From Thalassovita mangrovi (GTDB lineage Bacteria; Pseudomonadota; Alphaproteobacteria; Rhodobacterales; Rhodobacteraceae): a stretch of DNA of 64,000 nucleotides. This document shows, in pieces, positions 1-9,038 of this stretch. The translations under genes and the position numbers were made by a program. The notes under the pieces are model-generated. The model was not told the origin of the DNA. It made no database searches and saw only the letters and a program-made list of their open reading frames with translations. The stretch is from NCBI RefSeq assembly GCF_009857745.1, contig NZ_WWEN01000004.1, forward strand, positions 62,001 to 126,000, given 5' to 3'. Each line of letters starts with the position of its first letter. Position 1 is the stretch's first letter.

Positions 1-650
1 CGGTGGCGGCGGTCTATGCCTTCCTGATCGCCTGTTTCGTCTATCGCGACATGGGCCCGCTGGCGCGCCCCGAGGGCGAACGTAACCTGTCGCTGATCGA
101 GAAGCCGATCGCGCTGGTGACGGCGTTTTTCCACCGCGACACCCGCGATACGCTGTTCGAGGCGGGCAAGCTGACCGTGACCTTGATGTTCATCATCGCC
201 AACGCGCTGATCCTCAAACACGTTCTGACCGACGAACAGATCCCGCAGCAGATCGCGGGGGCGATGATCTCGGCCGGTTTCGGCGCGGTGATGTTCCTGG
301 TGATCGTCAACGTGATCCTGCTGATCGGCGGTCAGTTCATGGAACCCTCTGGCCTGATCGTGATCGTGGCGCCGCTGGTGTTCCCGATCGCCATCGAGCT
401 CGGGATCGACCCGATCCATCTGGGCATCATCATGGTGGTGAACATGGAAATCGGCATGATCACCCCGCCGGTCGGTCTGAACCTCTTCGTCACGAGCGGA
501 GTGGCGGGGATGCCGATGATGCGGGTGGTGCGCGCCGCGCTGCCCTTCCTGGCGGTGCTGTTCGTGTTCCTGATCATGGTGACCTATATCCCGGCGCTCA
601 GCACCTGGTTGCCGACCACCTTCATGGGGCCGGAAATCATCACTAAGTGA
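1..650 (+). CDS. TRAP transporter large permease (DctM family), 3' part only
   Basis: This is the C-terminal 216 or so residues of a TRAP transporter large membrane subunit; the start lies before the window. The frame is open from the first bases to a TGA at 648-650. It has several strongly hydrophobic segments and the family's typical C-terminal run with 'GQFMEPSG', 'IIMVVNMEIGMITPPVGLN' and a final membrane helix. The N-DxxG/'TPPVG' region is a hallmark of DctM proteins, which couple uptake of organic acids to sodium entry in the inner membrane. Its substrate cannot be read from this piece. It is a normal-length type, unlike the very long DctM at 50.3-52.6 kb. A strong hairpin terminator follows directly. 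Confidence 0.93.
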   Translation, partial: VAAVYAFLIACFVYRDMGPLARPEGERNLSLIEKPIALVTAFFHRDTRDTLFEAGKLTVTLMFIIANALILKHVLTDEQIPQQIAGAMISAGFGAVMFLVIVNVILLIGGQFMEPSGLIVIVAPLVFPIAIELGIDPIHLGIIMVVNMEIGMITPPVGLNLFVTSGVAGMPMMRVVRAALPFLAVLFVFLIMVTYIPALSTWLPTTFMGPEIITK

Positions 651-666
651 TCGGTGGAAGAAACGG

Positions 667-696
667 AAAACGGCGCCCTGCGGGGCGCCGTTTTTT
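667..696 (+). terminator. Rho-independent terminator of the TRAP permease gene
   Basis: A GC-rich hairpin (arms AAAACGGCGCC and GGCGCCGTTTT around CTGCG) ends in six T residues, 17 bases after the permease stop codon. Read on the other strand it also has a T-tract, so it may serve tpiA as well. Confidence 0.9.
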
Positions 697-708
697 CATG
701 TCCGGGGG

Positions 709-790
709 CAAAATTCTTGAAAAGAATTTTGGGCGGAAAATGGTCATTTTCCGCGCCTCCGGCGGAGGTATTTTTGCCAAGATGAAAAGG
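709..790. repeat. Cluster of three short hairpins plus a conserved intergenic motif
   Basis: Three perfect inverted repeats follow each other: 709-731 (10-bp arms, 3-nt loop), 733-754 (9-bp arms, 4-nt loop) and 756-768 (CCTCC/GGAGG). They are followed by a motif GGTATTTTTGCCAAGATGAAAA running to the tpiA stop codon. Closely related motifs occur at 59494-59529 (same strand) and, inverted, at 42829-42858 and 23697-23715. The region lies between convergent genes, so it may end transcription or protect 3' ends; that role is inferred. Confidence 0.6.
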
Positions 791-792
791 CG

Positions 793-1545
793 TCAGTTGG
801 CCGCTTCGAGCGCCTTGATGATGGGGGAGAAATCTGCCGCCTTCAGGCTGGCGCCGCCGACCAGCGCGCCGTCGACATTGGAGACGGCGAAGATGTCGGA
901 CGCATTGTCGGGTTTCACCGAACCGCCATAGAGCAGCCGGATCGCGCTGGCCTGTTCTGTGCCGAAACGGTCCTCGAGCCGGGCGCGGATGAAATCGTGC
1001 ACCTCGGCGATCTGTTCCAGCGTCGGCACCTTGCCGGTGCCGATGGCCCAGATCGGTTCATAGGCGATGACGAGGGTGTCGCTGGTGGCCGCGTCGGGCA
1101 CCGAGGCCGCAAGCTGCGCGCCGATGATGTCGAGCGTCTGGCCTGCCTCGCGCTGGTCCAGGGATTCGCCGAGGCAGACCACCGCGATCAGCCCGGCGCG
1201 ATGCGCGGCTTCGGCCTTGGCGCGGACCATCTCGTCGCTTTCCTCATGCGCGTCGCGGCGTTCGGAATGGCCCAGGATCACCGCGCCCGCCCCGGCATCG
1301 GCCAGCATCGGTGCCGAAACGTCACCGGTATAGGCGCCGCTGTCTTCCATGTGGCAATCCTGGCCGCCGATCATCATCGGGTGGGAACCGACCCGCGCCG
1401 CCGCAGCCGCCACCAGCGTAGCGGGCGGGCAAAGCAGCAGGTCGACGGACGGGGTGGCGTGGCTGGCTGTCAGGGCGTCGATCTGGTCGAGCTCCGCGCT
1501 CAGACCGTTCATTTTCCAATTTCCCGCTGCCAGCTTGCGACGCAT
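793..1545 (-). CDS. tpiA: Triosephosphate isomerase
   Basis: A 250-residue TIM-barrel enzyme that interconverts dihydroxyacetone phosphate and glyceraldehyde 3-phosphate in the cytoplasm. The substrate-binding lysine is in 'AAGNWKMNG', the catalytic histidine in 'VILGHSERR', the catalytic glutamate in '[12 protein letters not shown]' (loop 6 included), and the phosphate-binding 'LYGGSV' is present near the C-terminus. Length is normal for the family. The ATG at 1545 has an AGGA ribosome site 7 bases upstream. It stands alone, convergent with the TRAP permease gene; the next gene upstream starts over 500 bases away, so it probably has its own promoter. Confidence 0.98.
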   Translation of the reverse strand: MRRKLAAGNWKMNGLSAELDQIDALTASHATPSVDLLLCPPATLVAAAAARVGSHPMMIGGQDCHMEDSGAYTGDVSAPMLADAGAGAVILGHSERRDAHEESDEMVRAKAEAAHRAGLIAVVCLGESLDQREAGQTLDIIGAQLAASVPDAATSDTLVIAYEPIWAIGTGKVPTLEQIAEVHDFIRARLEDRFGTEQASAIRLLYGGSVKPDNASDIFAVSNVDGALVGGASLKAADFSPIIKALEAAN

Positions 1546-1667
1546 ACTTCGTTCCTCATCCTGTTATGATGTTATGATTATGGGTGATCCCGCATCATTG
1601 CCAGTTGCACCCGCAGGTCAAGGGGCGCAGGGCGCGCGAAGCGCCGCAGGGGCAATGAGGGGGAGGG

Positions 1668-2066
1668 TTATTTCAGCCGGGGGGCGCCGTTTGCCGCCTG
1701 TTCGGCGGTCAGCTCCTCGACATCCTTGAACTTGATCGATTCACCGCAGCCGCAGGCCTCGGTGACGTTGGGGTTGTTGAACTTGAACCCCGATTCCAGC
1801 AGCGACACCTCGTAGTCGATCTCGGTGCCGAACAGGAACATCTGCGCCATCGGCGCGATCATCACCCGGGCGCCATCCTGTTCGACCACCTCGTCGTTGG
1901 GGTCGATTTCGTCGGCGTAATCCATGGTGTATTCCATGCCCGCGCAACCGCCCTTCTTGACGCCGATCCGCAAGCCCTTGTGGCCCTTCTGGGCCATCAG
2001 CTTGGAAATCTGCGCCGACGCGCGGTCGGTCATGGTGACGGCTTGTTTGCCGGGTATGCCGAACAT
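1668..2066 (-). CDS. A-type Fe-S cluster carrier (SufA/IscA/ErpA family)
   Basis: A 132-residue HesB-like protein that carries nascent Fe-S clusters to apo-enzymes. The three conserved cysteines are visible: one in 'KKGGCAGMEY' and two in the C-terminal 'EACGCGES'. I start it at the ATG at 2066, preceded by AGGA, because the open frame further upstream reads through the next gene's 3' end and has no family similarity. It is not beside sufBCDS or iscSU here, as is usual for the ErpA type, but a SufT-like gene lies 1.5 kb away on the same strand. Which of the three A-type subfamilies it belongs to cannot be decided from the sequence alone. Confidence 0.93.
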   Translation of the reverse strand: MFGIPGKQAVTMTDRASAQISKLMAQKGHKGLRIGVKKGGCAGMEYTMDYADEIDPNDEVVEQDGARVMIAPMAQMFLFGTEIDYEVSLLESGFKFNNPNVTEACGCGESIKFKDVEELTAEQAANGAPRLK

Positions 2067-2097
2067 GGATGGATCCTGTGTGTTGTTCGTTATTAAT

Positions 2098-2841
2098 CTA
2101 GGGCCGGGGGGCGGATATCTCAAGCGGGGGCAGCGCCGCAAGCAGAGATTGCGTGGCCAAGGCGATCAGCAGCGCCCAGCCGAAGCTGAACAAGGTGCCG
2201 ATGATGACATATTCGGTGGCCTTTCGGTCGCCCGAAATGGTGCCGAAGCGCAGGATGGATTTCGCCGCCACCAGGAACCCGATGCCTGCGATCTGACCGG
2301 CCAGGACCAGCAGGAAGATCAGCGCCCGTTCCAGATAACCGATCGTGGCGCCGCCGCCGGGCAGGCCGTCGTCGCCGGGATTATCGGAAAGCGCATGACC
2401 CTGCATCAGAAGCTGAATCGCGAAGGCCCCGGCGCGGATCGCCAGGATCGCGCCGGCAGCGACGGCGAAGATGTGGGGCAGGGCGGTCGCTACCGGTTCG
2501 GGCAGCAGCGCGGGCCACAGCCCGGTGGCCCATAGATCCGGCGCCCAGAAGGCGATCGCGGCCAGGGCGGCCAGATGCGCCGCTTGATCGGCCAGGAAGG
2601 CGGCCAGCCCGGTGAAGCGGCCATAGGTTTTCACGCAATCGATCAGCAGGTGCAGCAGCGCGAGGATCAACAGCGGCAGGGCGGCGACCTGGCCGGTGGC
2701 GGCCTGCGCGGTCAGCAGCACCAGCGCGCCGTGCAGCAGCATCACGCCAAGGTGACGCTTGCGGGCGACCATCCAGCCGGTCTGCAATACGAAATCCGCC
2801 ATCGCATGGGCGCAGAGAAGGGCGGCGAGGGTTTCAATCAT
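2098..2841 (-). CDS. DUF3307 membrane protein
   Basis: A 247-residue integral membrane protein of the DUF3307 family. It begins with the family's N-terminal signature 'LLCAHAMADFVLQTGWMV', whose first helix ends in the conserved Asp-Phe-x-Leu-Gln, and has about six further hydrophobic segments separated by short loops. A loop rich in Gly and Asp lies near residues 155-165. The ATG at 2841 overlaps the end of the SatD-like gene by 8 bases, so the two are translated as a coupled pair. DUF3307 genes are often found beside SatD-like genes, which suggests a shared but unknown function; no enzyme motif is visible. Confidence 0.85.
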   Translation of the reverse strand: MIETLAALLCAHAMADFVLQTGWMVARKRHLGVMLLHGALVLLTAQAATGQVAALPLLILALLHLLIDCVKTYGRFTGLAAFLADQAAHLAALAAIAFWAPDLWATGLWPALLPEPVATALPHIFAVAAGAILAIRAGAFAIQLLMQGHALSDNPGDDGLPGGGATIGYLERALIFLLVLAGQIAGIGFLVAAKSILRFGTISGDRKATEYVIIGTLFSFGWALLIALATQSLLAALPPLEISAPRP

Positions 2842-3475
2842 CGGCGGCCTCCTCGATGCTGTGCAGGGCGCGTTGAAGCGCCGGATAGCCTGCCGCGTCG
2901 AGCGCCTTGGTCACGGCCTGCCGGGATTTTCCGAGGGCTTTCGCCACTTCTGTGTAGGAAGGTTCAGCGTCGGGGGCGAGAAAGGGCAGGATGGCGGCGG
3001 CCTGCGCCGGGGTCCATCCCTGCGAGATATGATCGGCCAATACGGTGGCGGCGTTGAGCGGGCCGCCGTCGCCATAAAACATGCGTTCCGACTTGCTTAG
3101 CAATTTCAGCATGTCCAGCCCGTCGCCCGAAGCGACGAAAACATCGGTGGTCTCGGCGTTGAGGTCCGAGCCGAGTTTGCCTGCCACCTCGCCTTCGGCA
3201 ATGGATATATAGCTGTCGAATTCGCTGCCCTCGCTGCGCAGGGCGGCACGGAAAGCGAGCGCGGAGCGCAGCGCAAGGGCGGGACGGGCCAGTGCCACCT
3301 GCCAGCCATCGCCGCGCTGGCGGGTGAAATGCAGCAGCGCGCCGTGCCAATCTGCCTGCATCGCGGCGCAATCGGCCAGCGCATCGAAGGCTTGGGCAAC
3401 CTGAGCCGGGCTCAAGCTGGTGGAGCCGACCAGATCTCCTGTCAGAACTGCGATATGTGAAACTATGGAAGTCAT
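2834..3475 (-). CDS. SatD-like protein with C-terminal helix-turn-helix
   Basis: A 213-residue soluble protein resembling the SatD family (named from an acid-tolerance locus of Streptococcus mutans; function unknown). The N-terminus 'AVLTGDLVGSTSLS' recalls the metal-binding start of class III cyclase-like folds, where 'GDLVGST' is a common form. The last 50 residues form a predicted helix-turn-helix around 'YTEVAKALGKSRQAVTKAL', so it probably binds DNA. I choose the ATG at 3475; a GTG two codons upstream (3481) is possible but lies inside a palindrome. Only 1 base separates this ATG from a four-palindrome array, with a TATAAT in the nearest one, so the message may be leaderless and autoregulated. 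It overlaps the DUF3307 gene by 8 bases. Confidence 0.8.
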   Translation of the reverse strand: MTSIVSHIAVLTGDLVGSTSLSPAQVAQAFDALADCAAMQADWHGALLHFTRQRGDGWQVALARPALALRSALAFRAALRSEGSEFDSYISIAEGEVAGKLGSDLNAETTDVFVASGDGLDMLKLLSKSERMFYGDGGPLNAATVLADHISQGWTPAQAAAILPFLAPDAEPSYTEVAKALGKSRQAVTKALDAAGYPALQRALHSIEEAADD

Positions 3476-3476
3476 G

Positions 3477-3586
3477 CGCACCCATTATAGGGTGCGATAT
3501 GAAAAATGCAACCGATATTGGTTGCGTTTCGAATTTCGCACCCAAAATAGGGTGCTTATATGAAAACGCACCCTCAAAGGGGTGCG
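3477..3586. promoter_or_regulatory. Four 20-bp palindromes at an exact 30-bp pitch (operator array)
   Basis: Four inverted repeats of form NGCAMCC-N6-GGKTGCN lie at 3477-3496, 3507-3526, 3537-3556 and 3567-3586. Their centres are 3486.5, 3516.5, 3546.5 and 3576.5, exactly 30 bp apart. The 10-bp spacers are AT-rich. Sites 1, 3 and 4 have GCACCC/GGGTGC arms; site 2 has GCAACC/GGTTGC, the same base changed in both arms, which argues that the dyad symmetry is selected. The array fills the gap between sufT and the SatD-like gene, with site 1 over the likely -10 element. Confidence 0.85.
3484..3512 (-). promoter_or_regulatory. Candidate promoter of the SatD-like/DUF3307 pair
   Basis: On the minus strand the centre of palindrome 1 is a perfect TATAAT (3489-3484). 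A weak -35 (TTGCAT, 3511-3506) lies 16 bases upstream inside palindrome 2. Transcription would start around 3477-3475, at or next to the ATG at 3475, giving a leaderless message. A protein bound to either palindrome would block RNA polymerase. Confidence 0.5.
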
Positions 3587-3598
3587 TTGCCATCTCGC

Positions 3599-3976
3599 TT
3601 ACATGAAGCCCAGTTCCAGCCGCGCTTCGTCGCTCATCATCTCCATGCCCCAGGGCGGATCCCAGGTCAGGTCGACCTCGACATGCTGCACACCGTCCAG
3701 CGGTTCGACCGCGTCGACCACCCAGCCGGGCATGTCACCCGCCACCGGGCAGCCCGGCGCGGTCAGGGTCATGATGATGCTGACCTTGTTATCGGGGCTG
3801 ATCTTGATCGTGTAGATCAGGCCCAGGTCGTAGATATTCACCGGGATTTCAGGGTCATAGACCGTGCGGCAGGCTTCGACCACCTTTTCGTACAAGGGAT
3901 GGTCGATGCTTGAGGGCGCGATCAGGGGTTCCCCTTCGAGCGGTTCAACATTTTCGTTCATGGGTCGGTCCGTCAT
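3599..3976 (-). CDS. sufT: SufT-like DUF59 (MIP18 family) Fe-S maturation factor
   Basis: A 125-residue protein of the DUF59/MIP18 family. It shows the acidic 'VYDPEIPVNIYDLGLIY' motif and, later, the reactive-cysteine motif 'LTAPGCPVAG', followed by the conserved 'DLTWDPPWGMEMMS'. This is the layout of SufT proteins, which help maturation of Fe-S proteins such as aconitase and lipoyl synthase. Length fits a stand-alone SufT. The ATG at 3976 has AGGA very close (2-3 bases), so the second Met at 3961 is an alternative. It lies upstream of the palindrome array and about 1.5 kb from the A-type carrier on the same strand. Confidence 0.9.
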   Translation of the reverse strand: MTDRPMNENVEPLEGEPLIAPSSIDHPLYEKVVEACRTVYDPEIPVNIYDLGLIYTIKISPDNKVSIIMTLTAPGCPVAGDMPGWVVDAVEPLDGVQHVEVDLTWDPPWGMEMMSDEARLELGFM

Positions 3977-4062
3977 TTCCTGACCGAAGATATAGGGTTT
4001 GGGATCGCAAAGGTCTAGGGGCCAAGCTCAACCCATTGCCGCGGCCGGGGCAGGGCGGCGGA

Positions 4063-4830
4063 TCAGGGGGCTTTTTCCTGCGCGATCCGCACCGGATCCA
4101 TGAAATGGCCGATCATCACCTCGGTCGCTTCCGCATAGGCCTGATCGAGTGGCAGGTCTAGCTGGCGGTAGAGCATCCGCTTGCCGTCGGCGATGGCCTT
4201 GGGATGGCGGGTGGCCAGGGTGCGGGCGAAGGCCATCGTTTCATCGAGCAGCTGTTCGGGCGGATAGACGCGGTTCACCAGTCCCGCGTTCAGCGCCCAG
4301 GCGGCATCGAAGGCTTCGCCCGACAGGGTCATTTCCATCACCTGCTTGCGCGACAGGTTGCGCGACACGGCGACGGCGGGGGTGGTGCAGAACCCGCCAT
4401 TGCGGACCCCGGGCAGGCAGAACGTGGCCCGGTCGGAGGCGAAGATCAGATCGCAGGAGGCCGCCAGTTGCAGCCCCCCCGCGGTGGCGATGCCTTCGAC
4501 CACGGCGATGGTGGGCTTGGGGCAAAGAGCGAGGTCGAGCATCATCGCACCGCATTCGGTGAAGAGCGCCCTGAGATAGTCCAGCCCCTGATCGGGATCG
4601 TCGCGGTGGCGGGCGATTTCCTTCAGGTCGTGCCCGGCGCAGAAGATATGGCCGGGGCCTTCCAACACGATCACGTTGGCCTGTGGGTCGGCCGCGGCCT
4701 GACGGATATGGGCGTGCAGATCGCGGATCATCGCCCGCGACAGCGGGTGCGCCGGGGCCTTGCCAAGGCGCAGGAACCGCACGTTGCTATCGTCGCGCGC
4801 CTCGATCAGCGGCAAATCTGGTTTGTTCAT
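4063..4830 (-). CDS. Crotonase-fold protein (enoyl-CoA hydratase family, ECHDC3-like)
   Basis: A 255-residue crotonase-superfamily protein. The oxyanion-hole segments are present ('FCAGHDLKE' and 'IATAGGLQLAASCDL'), so it should bind an acyl-CoA thioester. However, the two glutamates that do catalysis in true enoyl-CoA hydratases are replaced: the first position is Gln (in 'GGLQLA') and the second is Gly (in 'LPGVRNGG'). The 'GVRNGGFCTTPAVAVSR' stretch is like mammalian ECHDC3, whose activity is poorly defined. Ordinary hydratase activity is therefore doubtful. The ATG at 4830 follows a good AGGA site. It stands alone between sufT and rimK. Confidence 0.88.
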   Translation of the reverse strand: MNKPDLPLIEARDDSNVRFLRLGKAPAHPLSRAMIRDLHAHIRQAAADPQANVIVLEGPGHIFCAGHDLKEIARHRDDPDQGLDYLRALFTECGAMMLDLALCPKPTIAVVEGIATAGGLQLAASCDLIFASDRATFCLPGVRNGGFCTTPAVAVSRNLSRKQVMEMTLSGEAFDAAWALNAGLVNRVYPPEQLLDETMAFARTLATRHPKAIADGKRMLYRQLDLPLDQAYAEATEVMIGHFMDPVRIAQEKAP

Positions 4831-4874
4831 GTCTGTTTCCTCCCGCGCCGACTATGGCAGCGCGGGCGGAGAAA

Positions 4875-6290
4875 TCAAAACCCTGCGCCGCCGGGGGTTG
4901 CGGTTTTGCGGCGCCGCGCCGGGCTGGGGCGGGCGCGGCGTTCGATTTCTTCATACAGCAGCGCGGCGATATTCTTGCCCGAAATCGTTTCGATCCCTTC
5001 CAGCCCGGGGGAGGAATTGACCTCCAAAACCTTGGGCCCGCTTTCCGAACGCAGCAGGTCGACGCCCGCCATGTTTAGCCCGAAGGCCTTCGCCGCGCGC
5101 TGCGCGGTTTCGCGTTCTTCCTTGCTGATCCGCACCTTGCTGGCCGATCCGCCCTGATGCAGGTTGGAGCGGAAATCGCCCTCGGCGCCGGAACGCTTCA
5201 TCGCCGCCACCACCTTGGATCCGATCACCATGCAGCGGATGTCTTCGCCCGCCGCTTCCTTGACGAAATGCTGCACCAGGAAATTGGCCTTGAGCCCGCG
5301 GAAGGCGGAAATCACCGACTCGGCAGCCTTTTTCGTCTCCGCCAGCACCACGCCCTTGCCCTGCGTGCTTTCCAGCAGCTTCACGATCAGGGGCGCGCCG
5401 CCCACCAGCCCGATCAGGTTGCCGGTATCCTTGGGCGAGGCGGCGAAGGCGGTGGTCGGCATGCCGATCTTGTGCCGGGCGAGGATCTGGTGCGCATGCA
5501 GCTTGTCGCGGCTGGCGGTGATGCCTTCGCTGCCATTGACGCAGAAGGTGCCGATGGTTTCGAATTGGCGCACCACGGCGCTGCCGTAACTGGTGATCGA
5601 GGCCCCGACGCGCGGGATCACCGCGTCGTAGCGCGGCAGGCGCTTGCCGTCGTAATGGACCTCGGGCATCAGCGCGTTGATGGCGATGTAGCAGCGGGTG
5701 GTGTCGATCACCTCGACCGTGTGACCGCGCGCCTGGCCTTCCTCGACCAGGCGGCGGGTGGAATAGTTGTCTTCCCGGCTCAGCACCGCGATGCGCAGCG
5801 CCCGCTTGGGCGCGGCTTCGCGCATTTCCTTGCTGTGATAGACGTCATAATCGAGCTGCGGCTGGAAGAACCGTTCGGTCGCGATGATGGTGATGTGATC
5901 CAGCAAAGCCTGCCGCCCCAGCAGCATATGCGAGGCCATGCCGCGCCGGTCGGTCAGGGTCAGCTCGATCGGCCAGCTCTGGCCGCCGACCGACATGGTG
6001 GTGCCGATGACATAGCGCATTTCGGTTTCGCCGTTGGACGAGGTCACTTCGCGCCGGTCGACGATCGGGGCCGAGCAGGGGATCACCAGGTCTTCGCGCC
6101 CGGGGATCGGGTGCACCATGAAGCGCACCTGCGGCGAATCCGAGCGCCCGAAGCTTTCGATATCGGTGGCATGCAGCGCCGAGGTGCGCGCGCCGGTATC
6201 GACCTTGGCCTTCATCGCCGGCAGGCCGAGATCGGGCAGCGACACCCATTCTTCCCATCCGAATTGCAGTTGCGGGGCGGGCTTGGTCAT
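4875..6290 (-). CDS. rimK: Fused RimB-type retropepsin-like protease and RimK glutamate ligase
   Basis: A 471-residue two-domain protein. Residues 1-150 match the RimB/'ATP-dependent zinc protease' family, now recognised as retropepsin-like: '[16 protein letters not shown]' carries the aspartyl-protease-type DTGA motif and '[10 protein letters not shown]' the second strand. Residues 160-460 are an ATP-grasp ligase of the RimK type, with '[16 protein letters not shown]', '[12 protein letters not shown]' and the metal-binding '[14 protein letters not shown]'. RimK adds glutamates to ribosomal protein S6; RimB trims them. Bacteria such as Pseudomonas encode these as separate genes, so here the writer and eraser are in one chain. 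The ATG at 6290 is the only sensible start. It may form a transcription unit of its own. Confidence 0.93.
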   Translation of the reverse strand: MTKPAPQLQFGWEEWVSLPDLGLPAMKAKVDTGARTSALHATDIESFGRSDSPQVRFMVHPIPGREDLVIPCSAPIVDRREVTSSNGETEMRYVIGTTMSVGGQSWPIELTLTDRRGMASHMLLGRQALLDHITIIATERFFQPQLDYDVYHSKEMREAAPKRALRIAVLSREDNYSTRRLVEEGQARGHTVEVIDTTRCYIAINALMPEVHYDGKRLPRYDAVIPRVGASITSYGSAVVRQFETIGTFCVNGSEGITASRDKLHAHQILARHKIGMPTTAFAASPKDTGNLIGLVGGAPLIVKLLESTQGKGVVLAETKKAAESVISAFRGLKANFLVQHFVKEAAGEDIRCMVIGSKVVAAMKRSGAEGDFRSNLHQGGSASKVRISKEERETAQRAAKAFGLNMAGVDLLRSESGPKVLEVNSSPGLEGIETISGKNIAALLYEEIERRARPSPARRRKTATPGGAGF

Positions 6291-6430
6291 CGGCGGGCTC
6301 CTTCTTCGGGGGGAATCACGCCTGTCAGTCTAGCGCGTTTGCGCCAATGAAAGCAGTTCGGCGGCCAAATCAACCGCTCTTTGTGCCGGGGCGGGAAATT
6401 GCCGCCCCGTGCAGGGTTTTGCGCCGGGCG

Positions 6431-6703
6431 TCAGTTGTCGTTGATATCCGTGTCGAATACCTTGCGTTTCTCATTCGGCAGTTTGAACAGCCGCCGCATG
6501 ACCAGCCAGGCAACCAGCGACAGGATGGCGAAGATGGCGCAGAGAACCGGATAAGTGAGGGATGAGACCGCCACCACCAGCGCAGTCAGCGCCGCGCCGA
6601 CGGCAAAGCCGAGAAAGATGAAGCCGGGGGCGAAAATTTCTGCCACCGCCAGAACCAATGCTGCGGCCAGCCAGACCCACCAGATTTCCAGTATGGCCGC
6701 CAT
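6431..6703 (-). CDS. NfeD-like membrane protein (short form)
   Basis: A 90-residue protein with three closely spaced hydrophobic segments, beginning 'MAAILEIWWVWLAAAL', then a short basic cytoplasmic tail ending 'KRKVFDTDINDN'. This is the short NfeD form, lacking both the ClpP-like protease and the C-terminal OB domain of long NfeD. The ATG (6703) overlaps the stop codon of the SPFH gene upstream by one base (TGATG), so translation is coupled. Pairing with an SPFH protein is the usual arrangement; such pairs are thought to act in membrane microdomains and quality control. Confidence 0.9.
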   Translation of the reverse strand: MAAILEIWWVWLAAALVLAVAEIFAPGFIFLGFAVGAALTALVVAVSSLTYPVLCAIFAILSLVAWLVMRRLFKLPNEKRKVFDTDINDN

Positions 6704-7590
6704 CACTTGTTTCCTTTCAGCATCTTGAAAGCGTCGCCGAAGGCTTCCAGTGCGCTGGCGGGCACCACGATGGTCTGACTGCCACTGCCCGCGCCGAGGG
6801 CGTTCAGCGCCTCGACCTGCTTCAGCGCGACCTGGTATTGCGCCGCTTCGATGCCGTTTTCCTTGATCGCCTTTGCCACCACCTCGGTGGCATAGGCTTC
6901 GGCTTCGGCCTGAATGCGGCGCGCCTTGGCGATCTGTTCGGCGGAATAGAGCTGCGCATCGGCCTGCAACTCGACCGCGCGTTTCTGGCCCTCGGCCTCG
7001 GTCACTTGGGCGCGGCGGGCGCGTTCGGCGTTCAGCTGCTGCAGCATCGCGTTGCGGGTGGCCTGATCGAGGTTCACGTCGAGGATTTCGGCCCGCGTCA
7101 CTTCGATCCCCCAATCGTCGACCGCATCTTCGACCGACGCCTTGATGGTCGAGATCAGCCGCGCCCGGTTGGCCTGAACATCGTCAAGGTCCATCTTGCC
7201 GATCTCGGCGCGCACGATACCCGCCACGGTGGTGGCGATGGCGGCGTCGACGTCGCGGATGCGGTAGACGGTCTTTTCCGGCTCGATGATACGGTAGAAC
7301 ACCGAGGTATCGACCTGCACCAAGACGTTATCCTTGGTGATGGCATCCTGGCTGGCGGTGGGCAATTGCCGTTCGAGGATCGAGATTTTGTGTTTCACCA
7401 CGTCGAGGAAGGGCACGATGAAATTGATCCCCGGTCCCAGCACCGCGTGCAGCCGGCCGAACCGTTCCACCACGTGTTTGTCCGATTGCGGCACGATGCG
7501 GACGCCGCGATAGATGACGGCGATGATGAACAGCGCGATCAGCAGCCAGATCACGGTTCCGGGCTGAACGTCGGCAATGAGTTGGGCCAT
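6703..7590 (-). CDS. SPFH/Band 7 membrane protein (stomatin/QmcA-like)
   Basis: A 295-residue protein with one N-terminal membrane helix (about residues 10-30, 'VIWLLIALFIIAVIYRGV') followed by a Band 7 domain starting 'VPQSDKHVVERFGR' and a long Ala/Glu/Gln-rich coiled coil (about residues 170-260). SPFH proteins build ring-like oligomers in the membrane and often regulate FtsH-type proteases. I start at the ATG at 7590, with AAGGA 7 bases upstream, rather than five codons earlier. It is the first gene of a two-gene operon with nfeD, divergent from tgt, sharing a 100-bp promoter region. Confidence 0.95.
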   Translation of the reverse strand: MAQLIADVQPGTVIWLLIALFIIAVIYRGVRIVPQSDKHVVERFGRLHAVLGPGINFIVPFLDVVKHKISILERQLPTASQDAITKDNVLVQVDTSVFYRIIEPEKTVYRIRDVDAAIATTVAGIVRAEIGKMDLDDVQANRARLISTIKASVEDAVDDWGIEVTRAEILDVNLDQATRNAMLQQLNAERARRAQVTEAEGQKRAVELQADAQLYSAEQIAKARRIQAEAEAYATEVVAKAIKENGIEAAQYQVALKQVEALNALGAGSGSQTIVVPASALEAFGDAFKMLKGNK

Positions 7591-7692
7591 AAATCTTTCC
7601 TTCAATGCAATTTGTAGTTTCCAAATATGCCCAGCCCCCTTGGACTTCCAGAGGTTTCGGGATTAAAGGACCCCAAAAGCAGAAGGTGCAGC

Positions 7693-8823
<1,131 letters not shown>

Positions 8824-8982
8824 GGGTTTGATCATATATTCCATTTTTTGATAAAACCGCAGGCTGCCTTGCCGTTAGGTAATTAGAAGTCAATAAAAAA
8901 CTACACAAAGCAACTATTTCGCAACCGATCGACCGTCTGAGGGCGCCTTTCGGCCGCGTTTTAATAAGTGTCTTTCCGCCTG

Positions 8983-8996
8983 CACCGCATGCGGTG
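8983..8996. promoter_or_regulatory. 14-bp perfect palindrome upstream of the first PAS gene
   Basis: CACCGCATGCGGTG is a perfect inverted repeat ending 42 bases before the GTG start at 9039. The whole 8824-9038 gap is less GC-rich than its surroundings and otherwise featureless apart from a good ribosome site (AAGGAG, 9026-9031). The palindrome may be an operator or a small leader hairpin. Confidence 0.4.
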
Positions 8997-9038
8997 AGGT
9001 GTAATTTAACAAGTTATAGACCGCCAAGGAGACCCCCT

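Noticed and set aside
3477-3586. A CRISPR array formed by the regular repeats
   Set aside because: The units are palindromes with 10-bp spacers that are AT-rich and similar to each other; no cas genes are nearby.
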